NCBI RefSeq assembly: GCF_001644665.1
Contig: NZ_CP011393.1
Location: forward strand, 124,001-188,000
DNA from: Fervidobacterium pennivorans
GTDB taxonomy: Bacteria > Thermotogota > Thermotogae > Thermotogales > Fervidobacteriaceae
Direction of reading: 5' to 3'
Length of the DNA: 64,000 nt
The notes below the pieces were generated by a model that was not told the origin of the DNA, ran no database searches, and saw only the letters and a list, made by a program, of their open reading frames with translations. The position numbers and the translations under genes are program-made. Of this stretch, positions 46,642 to 55,851 are shown one piece after another (position 1 is the first letter of the stretch; each line of letters opens with the position of its first letter).

Positions 46642-47787
46642 CTAATCAAGAAGTTTTACTTTTATCCATCCAACTGGTAATATATCTTTTGGAGACTCCG
46701 ATAATCTCACAATTCGCGTGGTTACTGGAAAGTTATTTTCCTTCACTTTTTTGTAGCCAAATAGAATTTTCAAAACCTTTACTTGATCACGTTTCAAAAA
46801 TCCTCTGTAAGCTGTTTTTGAATAAAATCCACTGTGCCCACCAATTCTTAGAACGAATCCGTTCTCTGTTTCTTTGTTGATTTTAGAGAGTGTGTTATAG
46901 AAATTCAATAGCTCATTTTTCTGCTGATAGTTAGAAGCACTAATCTTTTGCTTTTCCATCTCTATTAATATTCGCGCTGCTTCTTTCATAGTATCGACGA
47001 AATTTTTTTCGCTTCCAAACACTTGCATTAAATAATCAACAGCTTCCTTCCTTGCACCGTTCTGTAGTAGTTTGCTCAATACGTCTGCTTTGAAAGTTAT
47101 CCTGCTTTCGACTTTGTTTGAACCAGTGTTTCTCAGGTCATGCAACCATACTTCAAAAAACTGTGGAATACCTTGCTTGGGTCTTTCCAAATGGATTACT
47201 TCAACTTTTTTGAATTTTATGTAATTTTTGTCAATAAACGAGCTATCTGAGATTATCAGTGCTTTGAATGGTGATAGTTGCGCACTTCCAAAGACATTGT
47301 CTTCAATTTTATTAACTTCTGATTTTGATACGTTAGGTGTATTTAGTGCATTTTCAAAAGGTTCTGCAAATGCTTCATTAGCCTTTATTAGCGCCGTTCT
47401 TATTGCACCTTTGATGGAACTGCCAGGGATGTAAAATCTACCAGCGGTGTGGACGAATCTGCTAATTTGAAGAGTCTTTGGTTTTCCATTTTTGTCTTTT
47501 ATTGTCGGGAATGATGTGTGACTGTAATCCCCGATATTAATTTTTAATTTATCAAATATTTCTTTCAAAGCACCATCTTTTGTTGATGGGTTTAATATTT
47601 CATCCATTTTTTCAACAAAGGACTCTACAAACTCATCATTTTCCATGAGCTTATCAAAGTTGAGAATATAGGTCTTACCGCCATCCACCAAAGTTTCAAA
47701 TTTTCCCACTTTTTCTCCTGAACCAATAAAGACAGGAGAAATAGGTTCAATTATCATTCGCTTTGAAAATGTTGAATTTTTGTTCAT
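46642..47787 (-). CDS. csm5: Type III-A effector subunit Csm5
   Basis: Csm5 caps the 3' end of the crRNA in the Csm complex. The 381-aa RAMP protein has EPISPVFIGSGEKVGKFE at the N-terminus, FYIPGSSIKGAIRTALIKA (the RAMP IPGSSIKGA motif) and RIGGHSGFYSKTAYRG near the C-terminus, all typical. AAGGGGG precedes the ATG by nine bases. It overlaps the csm4 stop by four bases (ATGA). Confidence 0.93.
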   Translation of the reverse strand: MNKNSTFSKRMIIEPISPVFIGSGEKVGKFETLVDGGKTYILNFDKLMENDEFVESFVEKMDEILNPSTKDGALKEIFDKLKINIGDYSHTSFPTIKDKNGKPKTLQISRFVHTAGRFYIPGSSIKGAIRTALIKANEAFAEPFENALNTPNVSKSEVNKIEDNVFGSAQLSPFKALIISDSSFIDKNYIKFKKVEVIHLERPKQGIPQFFEVWLHDLRNTGSNKVESRITFKADVLSKLLQNGARKEAVDYLMQVFGSEKNFVDTMKEAARILIEMEKQKISASNYQQKNELLNFYNTLSKINKETENGFVLRIGGHSGFYSKTAYRGFLKRDQVKVLKILFGYKKVKENNFPVTTRIVRLSESPKDILPVGWIKVKLLD

Positions 47788-48764
47788 ACATTATTGCCCC
47801 CTTTGAACGGGAGTAAGAAAGCTTTACCATATCTGTAAACCCTATACCCATACGTTTTTTCAAATCCATCGGGAGTTATGTCTAAAATCTTGCCTCTTAC
47901 CGGCTTTTTAAAAACAGAACCTTCTGTGAACATAACTACCCTTTTCGCCTTTTGGTCAGTTCCAAAGATGTAGCCTGTTCTGTATTTCAGTTCGTATGCA
48001 TCAGAGATTTCCTTAGCAATTTCTTTGGATTCGTTTGTATAATCGTTCTTTGAGGGAATGTAAGGAGATAATAGCAAATACTTGTCTCCGACCACTGGTA
48101 GTTGTACTTCTTCTATTTTGTATTCAAAATTTCCAAATCCATAGGTTCTATCTCCGCCAAGACCTTCGTCAGCTAACAATTTCAGAGAAGCAAGTATTTC
48201 TTCCTTTAATTCCTTTCCAACTCTTAGATAGAACCACAGACCGCAGTTCGGAGCAAAGTGTACCTCTGAAAAGTAATAAAGGTTTGATTTCGAATTGATG
48301 CGGTTTATACCCGCCCTCGGACGCTCGAAGATTTCAACCGGTCCTTCGAAACCATTTGAGAATTGCACTTCGCTTTTGCTAAGAAATTGTCCATGAATAT
48401 CTTTCTCTTCAACAGCTATGTTCTTGGTAACGATTTCTTCGTCGACAAATTTTATCTTCTTGAGTTTTTTAGGCTGAGATATTTTTTCTAAGTTAAAATT
48501 TTCACCCTTCGGTCTTGGTAAAAAGTATTTATCACCTACATAATAGAATGCTGAAGAGATGAGTAGTTCCGTTTCTTCTGTATTGTCTGAGATATTCTCA
48601 ATTAGCTCTGCAGTTTTCTCAGAGCCAAAAAGTTTTGAATAAGCGCAAACTAAAGCGCTAAATAAGGTATCTGCGTGGACCATCCCCTCAGAGACTTCAC
48701 CTACACCGTCGATAAAACCTATGTGTAATGGACCTTTAAATCTTATCTTAACCCGATAGTCCAT
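47784..48764 (-). CDS. csm4: Type III-A effector subunit Csm4
   Basis: Csm4 (Cas5-like) binds the crRNA 5' tag and Cas10. The 326-aa protein begins MDYRVKIRFKGPLHIGFIDG and has VHADTLFSALVCAYSKLFG, YFLPRPKG, and the glycine-rich GLGGDRTYGFGNFEY. I use the ATG at 48764, preceded by AAGGAAGTG; a TTG 14 codons earlier is less likely. Confidence 0.92.
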   Translation of the reverse strand: MDYRVKIRFKGPLHIGFIDGVGEVSEGMVHADTLFSALVCAYSKLFGSEKTAELIENISDNTEETELLISSAFYYVGDKYFLPRPKGENFNLEKISQPKKLKKIKFVDEEIVTKNIAVEEKDIHGQFLSKSEVQFSNGFEGPVEIFERPRAGINRINSKSNLYYFSEVHFAPNCGLWFYLRVGKELKEEILASLKLLADEGLGGDRTYGFGNFEYKIEEVQLPVVGDKYLLLSPYIPSKNDYTNESKEIAKEISDAYELKYRTGYIFGTDQKAKRVVMFTEGSVFKKPVRGKILDITPDGFEKTYGYRVYRYGKAFLLPFKGGNNV

Positions 48765-48828
48765 AGGTATCACTTCCTTAGATAAAAGTTCGTTTACATG
48801 TGCCAACGGTTGAATTCAAACCCAGAGT

Positions 48829-49554
48829 TTATTTAAGTTCTTCAAGCGCTTTTTTCAGTGTTGAATATTCTCCGACTTTTTCCTCCTCTTTATTACCAAG
48901 GTAATAATCCCTTTCTCTCTTTAAAACTTTTATGTTTTTAAATTCAATCTTTCCATATCCTCTCGAACCGCTACCGCCAAGATAGTCGTCTTCGAGCAAT
49001 TTCATAGCTAACAATAAGTTTTTCAGAAATTTATCCCCATCTCCATCGTAAATATCAACTACGAATTCTGCTTTGAATATCGCTCCAGCTGGTACACGTT
49101 CTTGTTGCCTTGGATTTGCTCTTGAAGTTACCCTGTTTATTGTGTTTTCGTATTTGAGTTCCGTCCATTTTGTTTCAAGGAAATCAGAAAGTGGTTCAAG
49201 GCTTTTTTCATCTAAGTATGCATCCCTAACGATTAGTCTTGTTCTGGCGAATGTGTTATCGGACTTGTTGTCAACAGATGTTCCAAATAATCCACAGACT
49301 GGGCAATTAGGATCCGTACATTTGTGAACATTTCCATCTTTACTGACTTTACCGTGGTAGAATTCACTAAGCACCCTCATTTTTCCTTTCAAGCTGCTAC
49401 CAGGAATATATGGTCTACCCTTTGGATCCTTAATAACTGGGTTATCAAGACCGCCTATTTCCAAATCTTCTTTGCTAGTCCCAATGTGTAAACCCGTTTT
49501 AACTTCAATATCAGCAGTAACAATGTATTTACCAACGAAATCCTTTACTTCCAT
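48829..49554 (-). CDS. csm3: Type III-A backbone subunit Csm3 (target RNA cleavage)
   Basis: Csm3 forms the crRNA filament and cleaves target RNA. The 241-aa protein has LHIGTSKEDLEIGGLDNPVI, where the Asp in GGLDNP is the expected catalytic residue. RPYIPGSSLKGKMRVLSEF and GSGSRGYGKIEF follow, with a zinc-like HKCTDPNCPVCGLFG near residues 84-97. GGGGGA precedes the ATG. It is 14 bases from csm2. Confidence 0.95.
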   Translation of the reverse strand: MEVKDFVGKYIVTADIEVKTGLHIGTSKEDLEIGGLDNPVIKDPKGRPYIPGSSLKGKMRVLSEFYHGKVSKDGNVHKCTDPNCPVCGLFGTSVDNKSDNTFARTRLIVRDAYLDEKSLEPLSDFLETKWTELKYENTINRVTSRANPRQQERVPAGAIFKAEFVVDIYDGDGDKFLKNLLLAMKLLEDDYLGGSGSRGYGKIEFKNIKVLKRERDYYLGNKEEEKVGEYSTLKKALEELK

Positions 49555-49568
49555 GCTTTATTCCCCCT

Positions 49569-50039
49569 TTATCGGCTTTTAGAATTGTTTATGGCTTCAT
49601 AATACCTGTGATAAGCAACAAGTGCTTCAAAGAAGTCCGTGAAAAGATTATACGCTTTTTTTATCTCCACGCCATTTTTCTGTTTGACGACATCAACCAC
49701 TTTTTTCATTCCTTCAGCAAGTTTTTTGAGCTGTTCCTGATTTCGTTCTTCCCTACCAACATCGTATAGCAAAACTGCCAAGAATTTGTTCAGTTCTCTT
49801 TTTAAAATCTTTTCAACATCGGCTTCTTCTAAACCCGAGACTTCAATTTTTTTGACATGGTTGTAGAATTTTCTAAGTTTCGTAGAATTAATCTGGATAT
49901 TAGAAGCTATATTCCTTGCCTTTTCGTGCAATGTGTTGTAATCTTCTTGAAGATTAGCAATCAGTTCTTTAACTTTTTCAAACTCAGCTGCGACATTTGT
50001 ACCTGCTCCAGCATTTCCCTGCACAAAACTACTAACCAT
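49569..50039 (-). CDS. csm2: Type III-A small subunit Csm2
   Basis: The 156-aa helical protein ends in NLFTDFFEALVAYHRYYE, typical of Csm2, which forms the minor filament and contacts the target RNA. The ATG at 50039 follows GGGGGTG; the TTG seven codons earlier overlaps that site. Position between cas10 and csm3 matches the usual csm order. Confidence 0.88.
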   Translation of the reverse strand: MVSSFVQGNAGAGTNVAAEFEKVKELIANLQEDYNTLHEKARNIASNIQINSTKLRKFYNHVKKIEVSGLEEADVEKILKRELNKFLAVLLYDVGREERNQEQLKKLAEGMKKVVDVVKQKNGVEIKKAYNLFTDFFEALVAYHRYYEAINNSKSR

Positions 50040-50068
50040 CTTAACACCCCCAATTTTCAATGCTTTTA

Positions 50069-52549
50069 TTAATGATTAGCCAAAGAAATCTCTTCTTGTT
50101 CTTCCTCTTCGCGTTCAACTTTTCTTGTTTCGTCGTGCACCCATCTTACAACTATGTCCAGTTTTGGATAAAGCTGGTTGTAGTTGACAAGTATTGAATC
50201 GAAAAAGTCCTTAATAGCCTTTTTTGTTTCTGCGTCTTTTCGTTCCATGAGTCTTCCAACGTAGTAATACAATCTCCAGATTTTGAGTCGTTCTTTTGGT
50301 CTGTTTGCGAATACGTCTAATACGTGTAATAAGTTCTTGGTAACATCATATTTTTCAATGAGTTCTTGTAGTTTGTCTTTGAGCTCCTTGGCTTTATCAA
50401 ACTCTTCCCAGCCCATACACCCCCTTAAGAAATACAATGCAGCTTTTTCTTTGCCATTGCGCTTGTAAGATTTCGCCTTCTCATCAAGTAATTCCCCTGC
50501 AATTGTCCCAAGTTTGTATACTGGATATTTCTTGCTTGGAGCTATAGCTATTGCCATTGAAATGGAAAGTTCGTCATTCTTTGAGAACTCGAAAAATTTC
50601 TTGCGTATAGTGTCAGCAAGCAGAGGGAGTTCATTCCAAGGGCCTAAAATCATAAAGTCGTCGCCACCAGAGTAAATAACATTACAGTTTTCGTATTCTT
50701 CCCTAACAAACCTCTCTAACACCACGCTGAAGAACATTTCTAATTCAGAAGATAATGTGGCAACGTATGAAATTGGAGCACTCTTAACATTTTGCCCAAA
50801 GGTTCCCGATAAAGATTTGAATATGCTTCCAAGATTGTCAACGTCACCTCGTAATATTGCCCATCGTTTTACTCCCTTTGATTCATCTGCTATCGTTTCA
50901 AGGTCGGCTACAATTGGTTTATCATCTTTTCCAATGTATTTTCTTGAGACATAGCTTGCCATTTTTATAGGATACATCGCAGACATTGGGTCATATGTTC
51001 CTTCATGGCTTTTTTCTATTGCGTAAGCAAGCTTGTTAGGTTCATTGTCAAATTTTAATTCAAAGCCAAAGCTTCTGAAAACGTCAAAAACATCTCTTGG
51101 CTTTCGGGTAATTTCTGGAATTGGTTCGATAGTGAGATACTTACTGTTTGCCAAATTATATCCAACTTCTACAAACGATTCGCAAAATTCACATTCATAT
51201 TCATCAGAGCCAACCTGATCCATCCTTCTACCACAATATGGACATCTTGGACCTGAGAAATCTTCGGGCAAGAACATCTCCAAATCGACAACCGTTGCGA
51301 ATTTTTTGTTTTTCTTCTGTTCTAATAATCTTGCTAATTCATCATGAACATCGAAGTTTAGAAGCCTAGAGAAGTTGATTTTGATACCACCAAGTAAGAC
51401 AGAGAGGTCCAGACCGAACGCATTGTAAATCTTTTTATCAATTTCGTTCTGGTATTCACCAAGCCTATCAATAGTGCTTGCCGGGACGAGCAGATAGAAA
51501 TGTCCACCACCACAATAAAGGATGTTGGAATTGTAAAGCCCTTCTTTTCTCACAATGTACTTTGCTATAATTTCGGCAAGATAAGCTATGAAGAACGAAC
51601 GTGCACGCAGTTTTTTAAGCCCGTTTTTGATTGATGTTTTGTAGATGAAGTCTTGTATACCGGAGATATCGCCTTTGATGACTCCGAAAAGTTCTGGGTC
51701 GTCGCTTGCTGGAACATTCTGATTGTTCTGAAGTCTCCTCACTAAATCTTCAATTCGAGAAAGCTCACTGGAAGCATAAACAAATCGGTCGTTTTGCTTT
51801 TCGAAAAGTTTATCCCCAAGTTGTGCGTACAAAGCAACGGCGATTGCGGCAGTTGAAGAGGCATGTGAGAAGAGTGATATATCTGGTTCGCTGTAGTAAA
51901 ATGCAGACGGAACTGTTGAGGTGTATTCTTTGAGTAAGTAATAAAGCCTTTCGTAAACTCCTTCTGGATTTTCTTTCCAAAGATTCTCTAAATCACTATC
52001 TTTTAGAAGAGGTTCAAATTCTTTCCAAAGTTTTTCGTAGTGTTCTTCAGGAGTTCCTGTGAATTCTCCTGGCTGCTTTACGGACTCTGCTAATGAGAAT
52101 CGTGAGAGAGGTCTGTAGTAATCTTCTTTTTGTCGGTTAGCTAAAGATACTCTGGAAATAATCGACTTCATGTATTTTATTTTTTCATCTTCAGGAGCGC
52201 TGTAGTCGGTACGTTCATTTGAAGAAATTCTGTCGGCTATTGAGACTATCTTTGCCAGAATTTCGTATTCACTTACAAGATTCTGGAGATTATCATGGTG
52301 TTTGCTTATTATCGTTGAAACATCTTCGCGGTATGGCAACTTAGAATTCTTGTATATGTAGGCGCCAACAAATTGGTGGGCCAGCCCTGAGCTTGCAGTC
52401 TTGATTTCGTAGTTATATTCTTTCTTAATTGCCGATCTCAACTCTTCGCTCATCTTCCCTCTTTGTCTGAATTTACCTATATCGTGAAACAGACTTGCTA
52501 AATAAAGTACATCTTTCCATTTCTTATTCCCTTGTCCATTCACAGGCAT
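50069..52549 (-). CDS. cas10: Type III-A large subunit Cas10 (Csm1)
   Basis: This about 826-aa protein has an HD motif near the N-terminus (YLASLFHDIGKFRQRG), a linker zinc site (CPYCGRRMDQ then CEFC, near residue 440), and a Palm cyclase motif VIYSGGDDFMILGPWNEL near residue 626. Both the ssDNA nuclease and the cyclic-oligoadenylate synthase are predicted to be active. I use the ATG at 52549 after GGGGGTG. It follows cas1 by 14 bases. Confidence 0.95.
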   Translation of the reverse strand: MPVNGQGNKKWKDVLYLASLFHDIGKFRQRGKMSEELRSAIKKEYNYEIKTASSGLAHQFVGAYIYKNSKLPYREDVSTIISKHHDNLQNLVSEYEILAKIVSIADRISSNERTDYSAPEDEKIKYMKSIISRVSLANRQKEDYYRPLSRFSLAESVKQPGEFTGTPEEHYEKLWKEFEPLLKDSDLENLWKENPEGVYERLYYLLKEYTSTVPSAFYYSEPDISLFSHASSTAAIAVALYAQLGDKLFEKQNDRFVYASSELSRIEDLVRRLQNNQNVPASDDPELFGVIKGDISGIQDFIYKTSIKNGLKKLRARSFFIAYLAEIIAKYIVRKEGLYNSNILYCGGGHFYLLVPASTIDRLGEYQNEIDKKIYNAFGLDLSVLLGGIKINFSRLLNFDVHDELARLLEQKKNKKFATVVDLEMFLPEDFSGPRCPYCGRRMDQVGSDEYECEFCESFVEVGYNLANSKYLTIEPIPEITRKPRDVFDVFRSFGFELKFDNEPNKLAYAIEKSHEGTYDPMSAMYPIKMASYVSRKYIGKDDKPIVADLETIADESKGVKRWAILRGDVDNLGSIFKSLSGTFGQNVKSAPISYVATLSSELEMFFSVVLERFVREEYENCNVIYSGGDDFMILGPWNELPLLADTIRKKFFEFSKNDELSISMAIAIAPSKKYPVYKLGTIAGELLDEKAKSYKRNGKEKAALYFLRGCMGWEEFDKAKELKDKLQELIEKYDVTKNLLHVLDVFANRPKERLKIWRLYYYVGRLMERKDAETKKAIKDFFDSILVNYNQLYPKLDIVVRWVHDETRKVEREEEEQEEISLANH

Positions 52550-52563
52550 ATATACACCCCCAT

Positions 52564-53553
52564 TTACCATCGGAAAGCAGTGTAAGCCTCTTCCTCTCGT
52601 AAGTGTCTAATTAGTTTGTAGCATTCATATCTTATCGCCGTTTTGTAAGACATTTTTTGTCCATTGCCGTAATCAAATGTTTCCTCAAGTCCGTTCTCAA
52701 ATTCCTTTATGAACTTCTTTTTACCGTTTTCGTTTAAATATACACCCCCTTCAACTTGCCGGAAGTCTTCCTTTTTTATCATTGACTTGTTAACCATATT
52801 CAGAATAACTCTGTCAACAAGAATGGGTTTAAATATTTCAGAGATATCAAGTTGTAAAGAAAACTTTCTTTTGTTTGGTTCGTGTAGAAAACTGATAGAT
52901 GGTTCCAAGGAAGTCTTAAAGATTTCTGACAGAACTACGTTATACAAAAGCGTATTGCCAAAGCTAATAAGTGCATTGATTTCATCTGCTGGAGGTCTCA
53001 TAGTTCGTTCCTCAAACTTGAAGCCCTTACTCTCAAATATCTTTCCTAACGCCTCGTAGTAAATCTTTCTTATGTTTCCTTCTATTGCCATTAATGCAGC
53101 AATAGTTTCTTGGCGATAATACGTTTTTTTCAAAGACTCAATTTTTGATATATTCTCTTGAATCTGTGAATATTTATCCACATAACGTTTAATCAAAGAC
53201 ATCATGTTATCTGCTACTCCAAGCAGTATTTCACGAGCTATAACAATACGCTTTTCCAAGTCTTGATAGTGTTGGAATTGCAGTATCAACATTTCTCCAG
53301 TTTTGTTAGTTTCGACGGGATAAAAACATCCAACATATTCGCCGTTGTAATTGTAGAAAAACACTGGCACTTGAGAATTCGAAAATAGTTCAAGCGTTTT
53401 CTTATTAAGCTCAACTTCCGAAAAAACCATAAGACATGAAACATTTTTTAAAGGAACGTATACTGGCTTTTCCGTTTCAGATTTTGGTTCTATGTACAAA
53501 GCAGAACTCTTTTTTCTAAGATATGCATCTTTAAAAATGTAAACTGTTTGCAT
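52564..53553 (-). CDS. cas1: CRISPR integrase Cas1
   Basis: Cas1 integrates new spacers at the leader-repeat junction. The 329-aa protein has the catalytic Glu in AIEGNIRKIYYEAL, and the His/Asp pair in ISFLHEPNKRKFSLQLDISE, all in the usual order. The N-terminal beta domain (YVPLKNVSCLMVFSEVEL) is also standard. It is not fused to a reverse transcriptase. GGGGGG precedes the ATG. It is the only cas1 here and must serve all arrays, presumably with either Cas2 copy. Confidence 0.95.
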   Translation of the reverse strand: MQTVYIFKDAYLRKKSSALYIEPKSETEKPVYVPLKNVSCLMVFSEVELNKKTLELFSNSQVPVFFYNYNGEYVGCFYPVETNKTGEMLILQFQHYQDLEKRIVIAREILLGVADNMMSLIKRYVDKYSQIQENISKIESLKKTYYRQETIAALMAIEGNIRKIYYEALGKIFESKGFKFEERTMRPPADEINALISFGNTLLYNVVLSEIFKTSLEPSISFLHEPNKRKFSLQLDISEIFKPILVDRVILNMVNKSMIKKEDFRQVEGGVYLNENGKKKFIKEFENGLEETFDYGNGQKMSYKTAIRYECYKLIRHLREEEAYTAFRW

Positions 53554-53641
53554 CTTTATCCCCCCTGGAGAGGATTTCTGAAGCGGTCCAATTAAAAAAC
53601 GGGGATACCCAGTAAAATCTGACAGGAGGGAAATAAGCTTT

Positions 53642-55138
53642 CTATCTCAAAATCTCGTTTATATCTAACACAGGAACATACCCTGCCTTTTTTGTTTTTC
53701 CACCCTTGAAGTAATTGTAAATCTTCCCTGGTACAAAATCTCCTAAAGCCATTCCAAAACCAAAAGCAATCGGGACAGGACAACTTAAAAATATATGGAG
53801 TTCGTCGTAGTAAAAGTCGGTGCGTACTATTTGTGTAATTGAAAACAACTCGGAAATAATTTTTTTCCAATCTCCAAGAGGTATATTACCTGAAGCTTCC
53901 ATATTCTTTGGCATTACATGGATGATAAACCCATCTGAGATATTTTCTTTCGCATATTCTTTAACAGAAGATAACAATTTATGTGAAGCCAATTCGATAG
54001 CTAATATAGCTTTTCGTTTGTTTGTACTATATTCCAAAACTTCATATGTAAGTTCTTGCAACATCTCCTTGGACCTCGTAACAGTTTTTATTAACCTTAG
54101 ATTTTGTTCTGTGGTTAAATTAAGAACAGGAAAGTAATCACCTTGATAATGATAAACTACGAGCTTGTCCTTCGCACCCAAAGCTATCCCAAGTCCGAGA
54201 GCAAACGCTGCAGGACCATTAATTGCTATATGCGGTATGCCTGAGTTATCTATCACATTTCTAATAATCCCATAAGACTTTTCAATATGCTCATAAAACT
54301 CATCTTCTGAAAGTTCTCTGTTAACTGAATAAGTAAGTGGAGCTCGGTATATTCTCTCAAACAAGTTACAATTTGACTCACAGTCTTTGCCTGAGAATGC
54401 TAAAACTCTTTCTTTCAACCTTTTCCACAAGCTTTCAATGTCTTGCGGTTTTGATGAAAATCTTAGCAATATAGGTATATGAAACTCTTTCTCATTCAAA
54501 AAATCAATAATTTCTCTTATGTAAGATACATTAATGTAGGAAATCAGTCCAATGTTGTTTTTATTGCAGTATGCTAATTTCTCGTCAAAGTTTTCGACTT
54601 TTAAAATCTTTCCATCTTCTGCCACTCGGCCAGTAAAAGCCAAATTTTCTGGTATGTGGTCTACAAGACGACCTACAGCAACTGCCAATTCAAAAGATTC
54701 ACCTACAAAACCTCTGTCGAAAAGCACAGATATTTTGGCATTGATTTTCTTTTCGAGAACTGCCAAAATATCACTGACTTCTGGATTATTGCTAAACGAA
54801 AAATCAACTTTGAACACAAGACATCTTGCTAAAGTCACTTTATCAGCTTCGACGACAGGAAATTTTACCTCTACAAATTTGGACCAAACCAGCAAGTACG
54901 CCTCTTCTTTTTTAAGACCTAACGAGCCGTATTCTGTTATTAAAAGGTTAATAGCATGCTCTTTATAATTTTGCGAAAGCAAGAACTTGAAGATTTCGTA
55001 AACAATAAGCTTTCGTTGGGGTATATCCTTATCAAGTCGTGATAGGTCTACGGGTATCTCTCCTAAACTAATCTCACCTCTTTTTACAAAATCAAGATAT
55101 TTTAAAACATCGTTTTTCAAGAGATTAGAATACGCCAC
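53642..55138 (-). CDS. CalpL-like Lon-SAVED protease
   Basis: The 498-aa protein combines two modules. Residues about 105-205 resemble the Lon protease domain. FVGESFELAVAVGRLVDH holds a candidate nucleophile Ser148, ENLAFTGRVAEDGKILKV matches the Lon TGE-x-x-L-x-G-x-V strand, and VENFDEKLAYC holds a candidate Lys187, 39 residues after the serine, close to the usual spacing. Residues about 300-345 (HIAINGPAAFALGLGIALGA) and 447-492 (LHIFLSCPVPIAFGFGMALG, then YVPVLDIN) are the two halves of a SAVED nucleotide sensor. CalpL from Sulfurihydrogenibium is the described example; it is activated by cyclic tetra-adenylate. GTG start after GGGAGG. It heads the cas1-csm operon. Confidence 0.8.
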   Translation of the reverse strand: MAYSNLLKNDVLKYLDFVKRGEISLGEIPVDLSRLDKDIPQRKLIVYEIFKFLLSQNYKEHAINLLITEYGSLGLKKEEAYLLVWSKFVEVKFPVVEADKVTLARCLVFKVDFSFSNNPEVSDILAVLEKKINAKISVLFDRGFVGESFELAVAVGRLVDHIPENLAFTGRVAEDGKILKVENFDEKLAYCNKNNIGLISYINVSYIREIIDFLNEKEFHIPILLRFSSKPQDIESLWKRLKERVLAFSGKDCESNCNLFERIYRAPLTYSVNRELSEDEFYEHIEKSYGIIRNVIDNSGIPHIAINGPAAFALGLGIALGAKDKLVVYHYQGDYFPVLNLTTEQNLRLIKTVTRSKEMLQELTYEVLEYSTNKRKAILAIELASHKLLSSVKEYAKENISDGFIIHVMPKNMEASGNIPLGDWKKIISELFSITQIVRTDFYYDELHIFLSCPVPIAFGFGMALGDFVPGKIYNYFKGGKTKKAGYVPVLDINEILR

Positions 55139-55211
55139 GACAGAATCCTCCCAACTTGCACTTATTAAAGTTCTTAATGTGTACCTATAGTTTGAAGTAA
55201 TTTTGATAATC

Positions 55212-55239
55212 CTTATATTTATTATATCATATTTGCCAA
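55212..55239 (-). promoter_or_regulatory. Candidate promoter of the calpL-cas1-csm operon
   Basis: TTGGCA (55234-55239) and TATAAG (55212-55217) on the minus strand, 16 bases apart, about 70 bases before the GTG start. AT-rich surroundings make alternatives possible. Confidence 0.4.
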
Positions 55240-55439
55240 ATATCCCGCCAACAAAAAAAGCGAAATTTAAAGACGAATTTTAGAGCTTCCTAGATAACAT
55301 CGCTGTTAATCAAGAAAATCATAACAATTTATGTTGAATTTGAAATTAAATCATTCCGCACCACAAATAGTCCACACACCTCTCAAATAGAATACCAGCT
55401 TTAAGTCGCTATCATTTCTTCCGTTTTGTTAATACATTA

Positions 55440-55851
55440 TTTATCTATACATCACCTATTTGTTACCTGATTTTTTCTTCTCATCTGTAATTTTTCTTAT
55501 CCAACACTTAATTCAGATTTTTTATTTCATACCAGCTTTTTTAGCCATTATACATCAAATAATAAAATTTTATTAACTCCAAAACAATCTTTCTGCAATC
55601 TTTTTAAACCCTCTTTTCCCGTTTTTACTTCATATTTTATTAATATTTTTTCAAAATCCTCATAAATACATGCCGCATTTTCTGCCCTTTGTAACGATTA
55701 TGTAAACTCACAAAAAATCACAGATTTTTCGGGGGATAGTTTCCATCTATGTTCAACCTAAATAGGCATAAATACGAGCTTTTTAATTTTTACAAATGTA
55801 ACTGTCAAATTTAACAAAAATAATGGTATAATATCTATGAGGGTCTTACGA
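55440..55851 (+). promoter_or_regulatory. Leader of CRISPR array 3
   Basis: Matches the reverse complement of the array 1 leader very closely for about 180 bp next to the array and more loosely further out, so the outer boundary is approximate. It contains TATAAT (55827-55832), a repeat-like CTATGAGGGTCTTA between that element and the first repeat, and an inverted copy of the repeat end (GTTTCCATC, 55739-55747). Confidence 0.85.

Noticed and set aside
52564-53553. Idea that Cas1 is fused to a reverse transcriptase, which would explain hairpin and antisense spacers
   Set aside because: The protein is 329 aa and ends as a normal Cas1; no RT gene was found in the window.
53592-53870. 92-codon minus-strand frame overlapping the CalpL-like gene
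   Set aside because: It is an out-of-frame shadow of the Lon-SAVED coding sequence.
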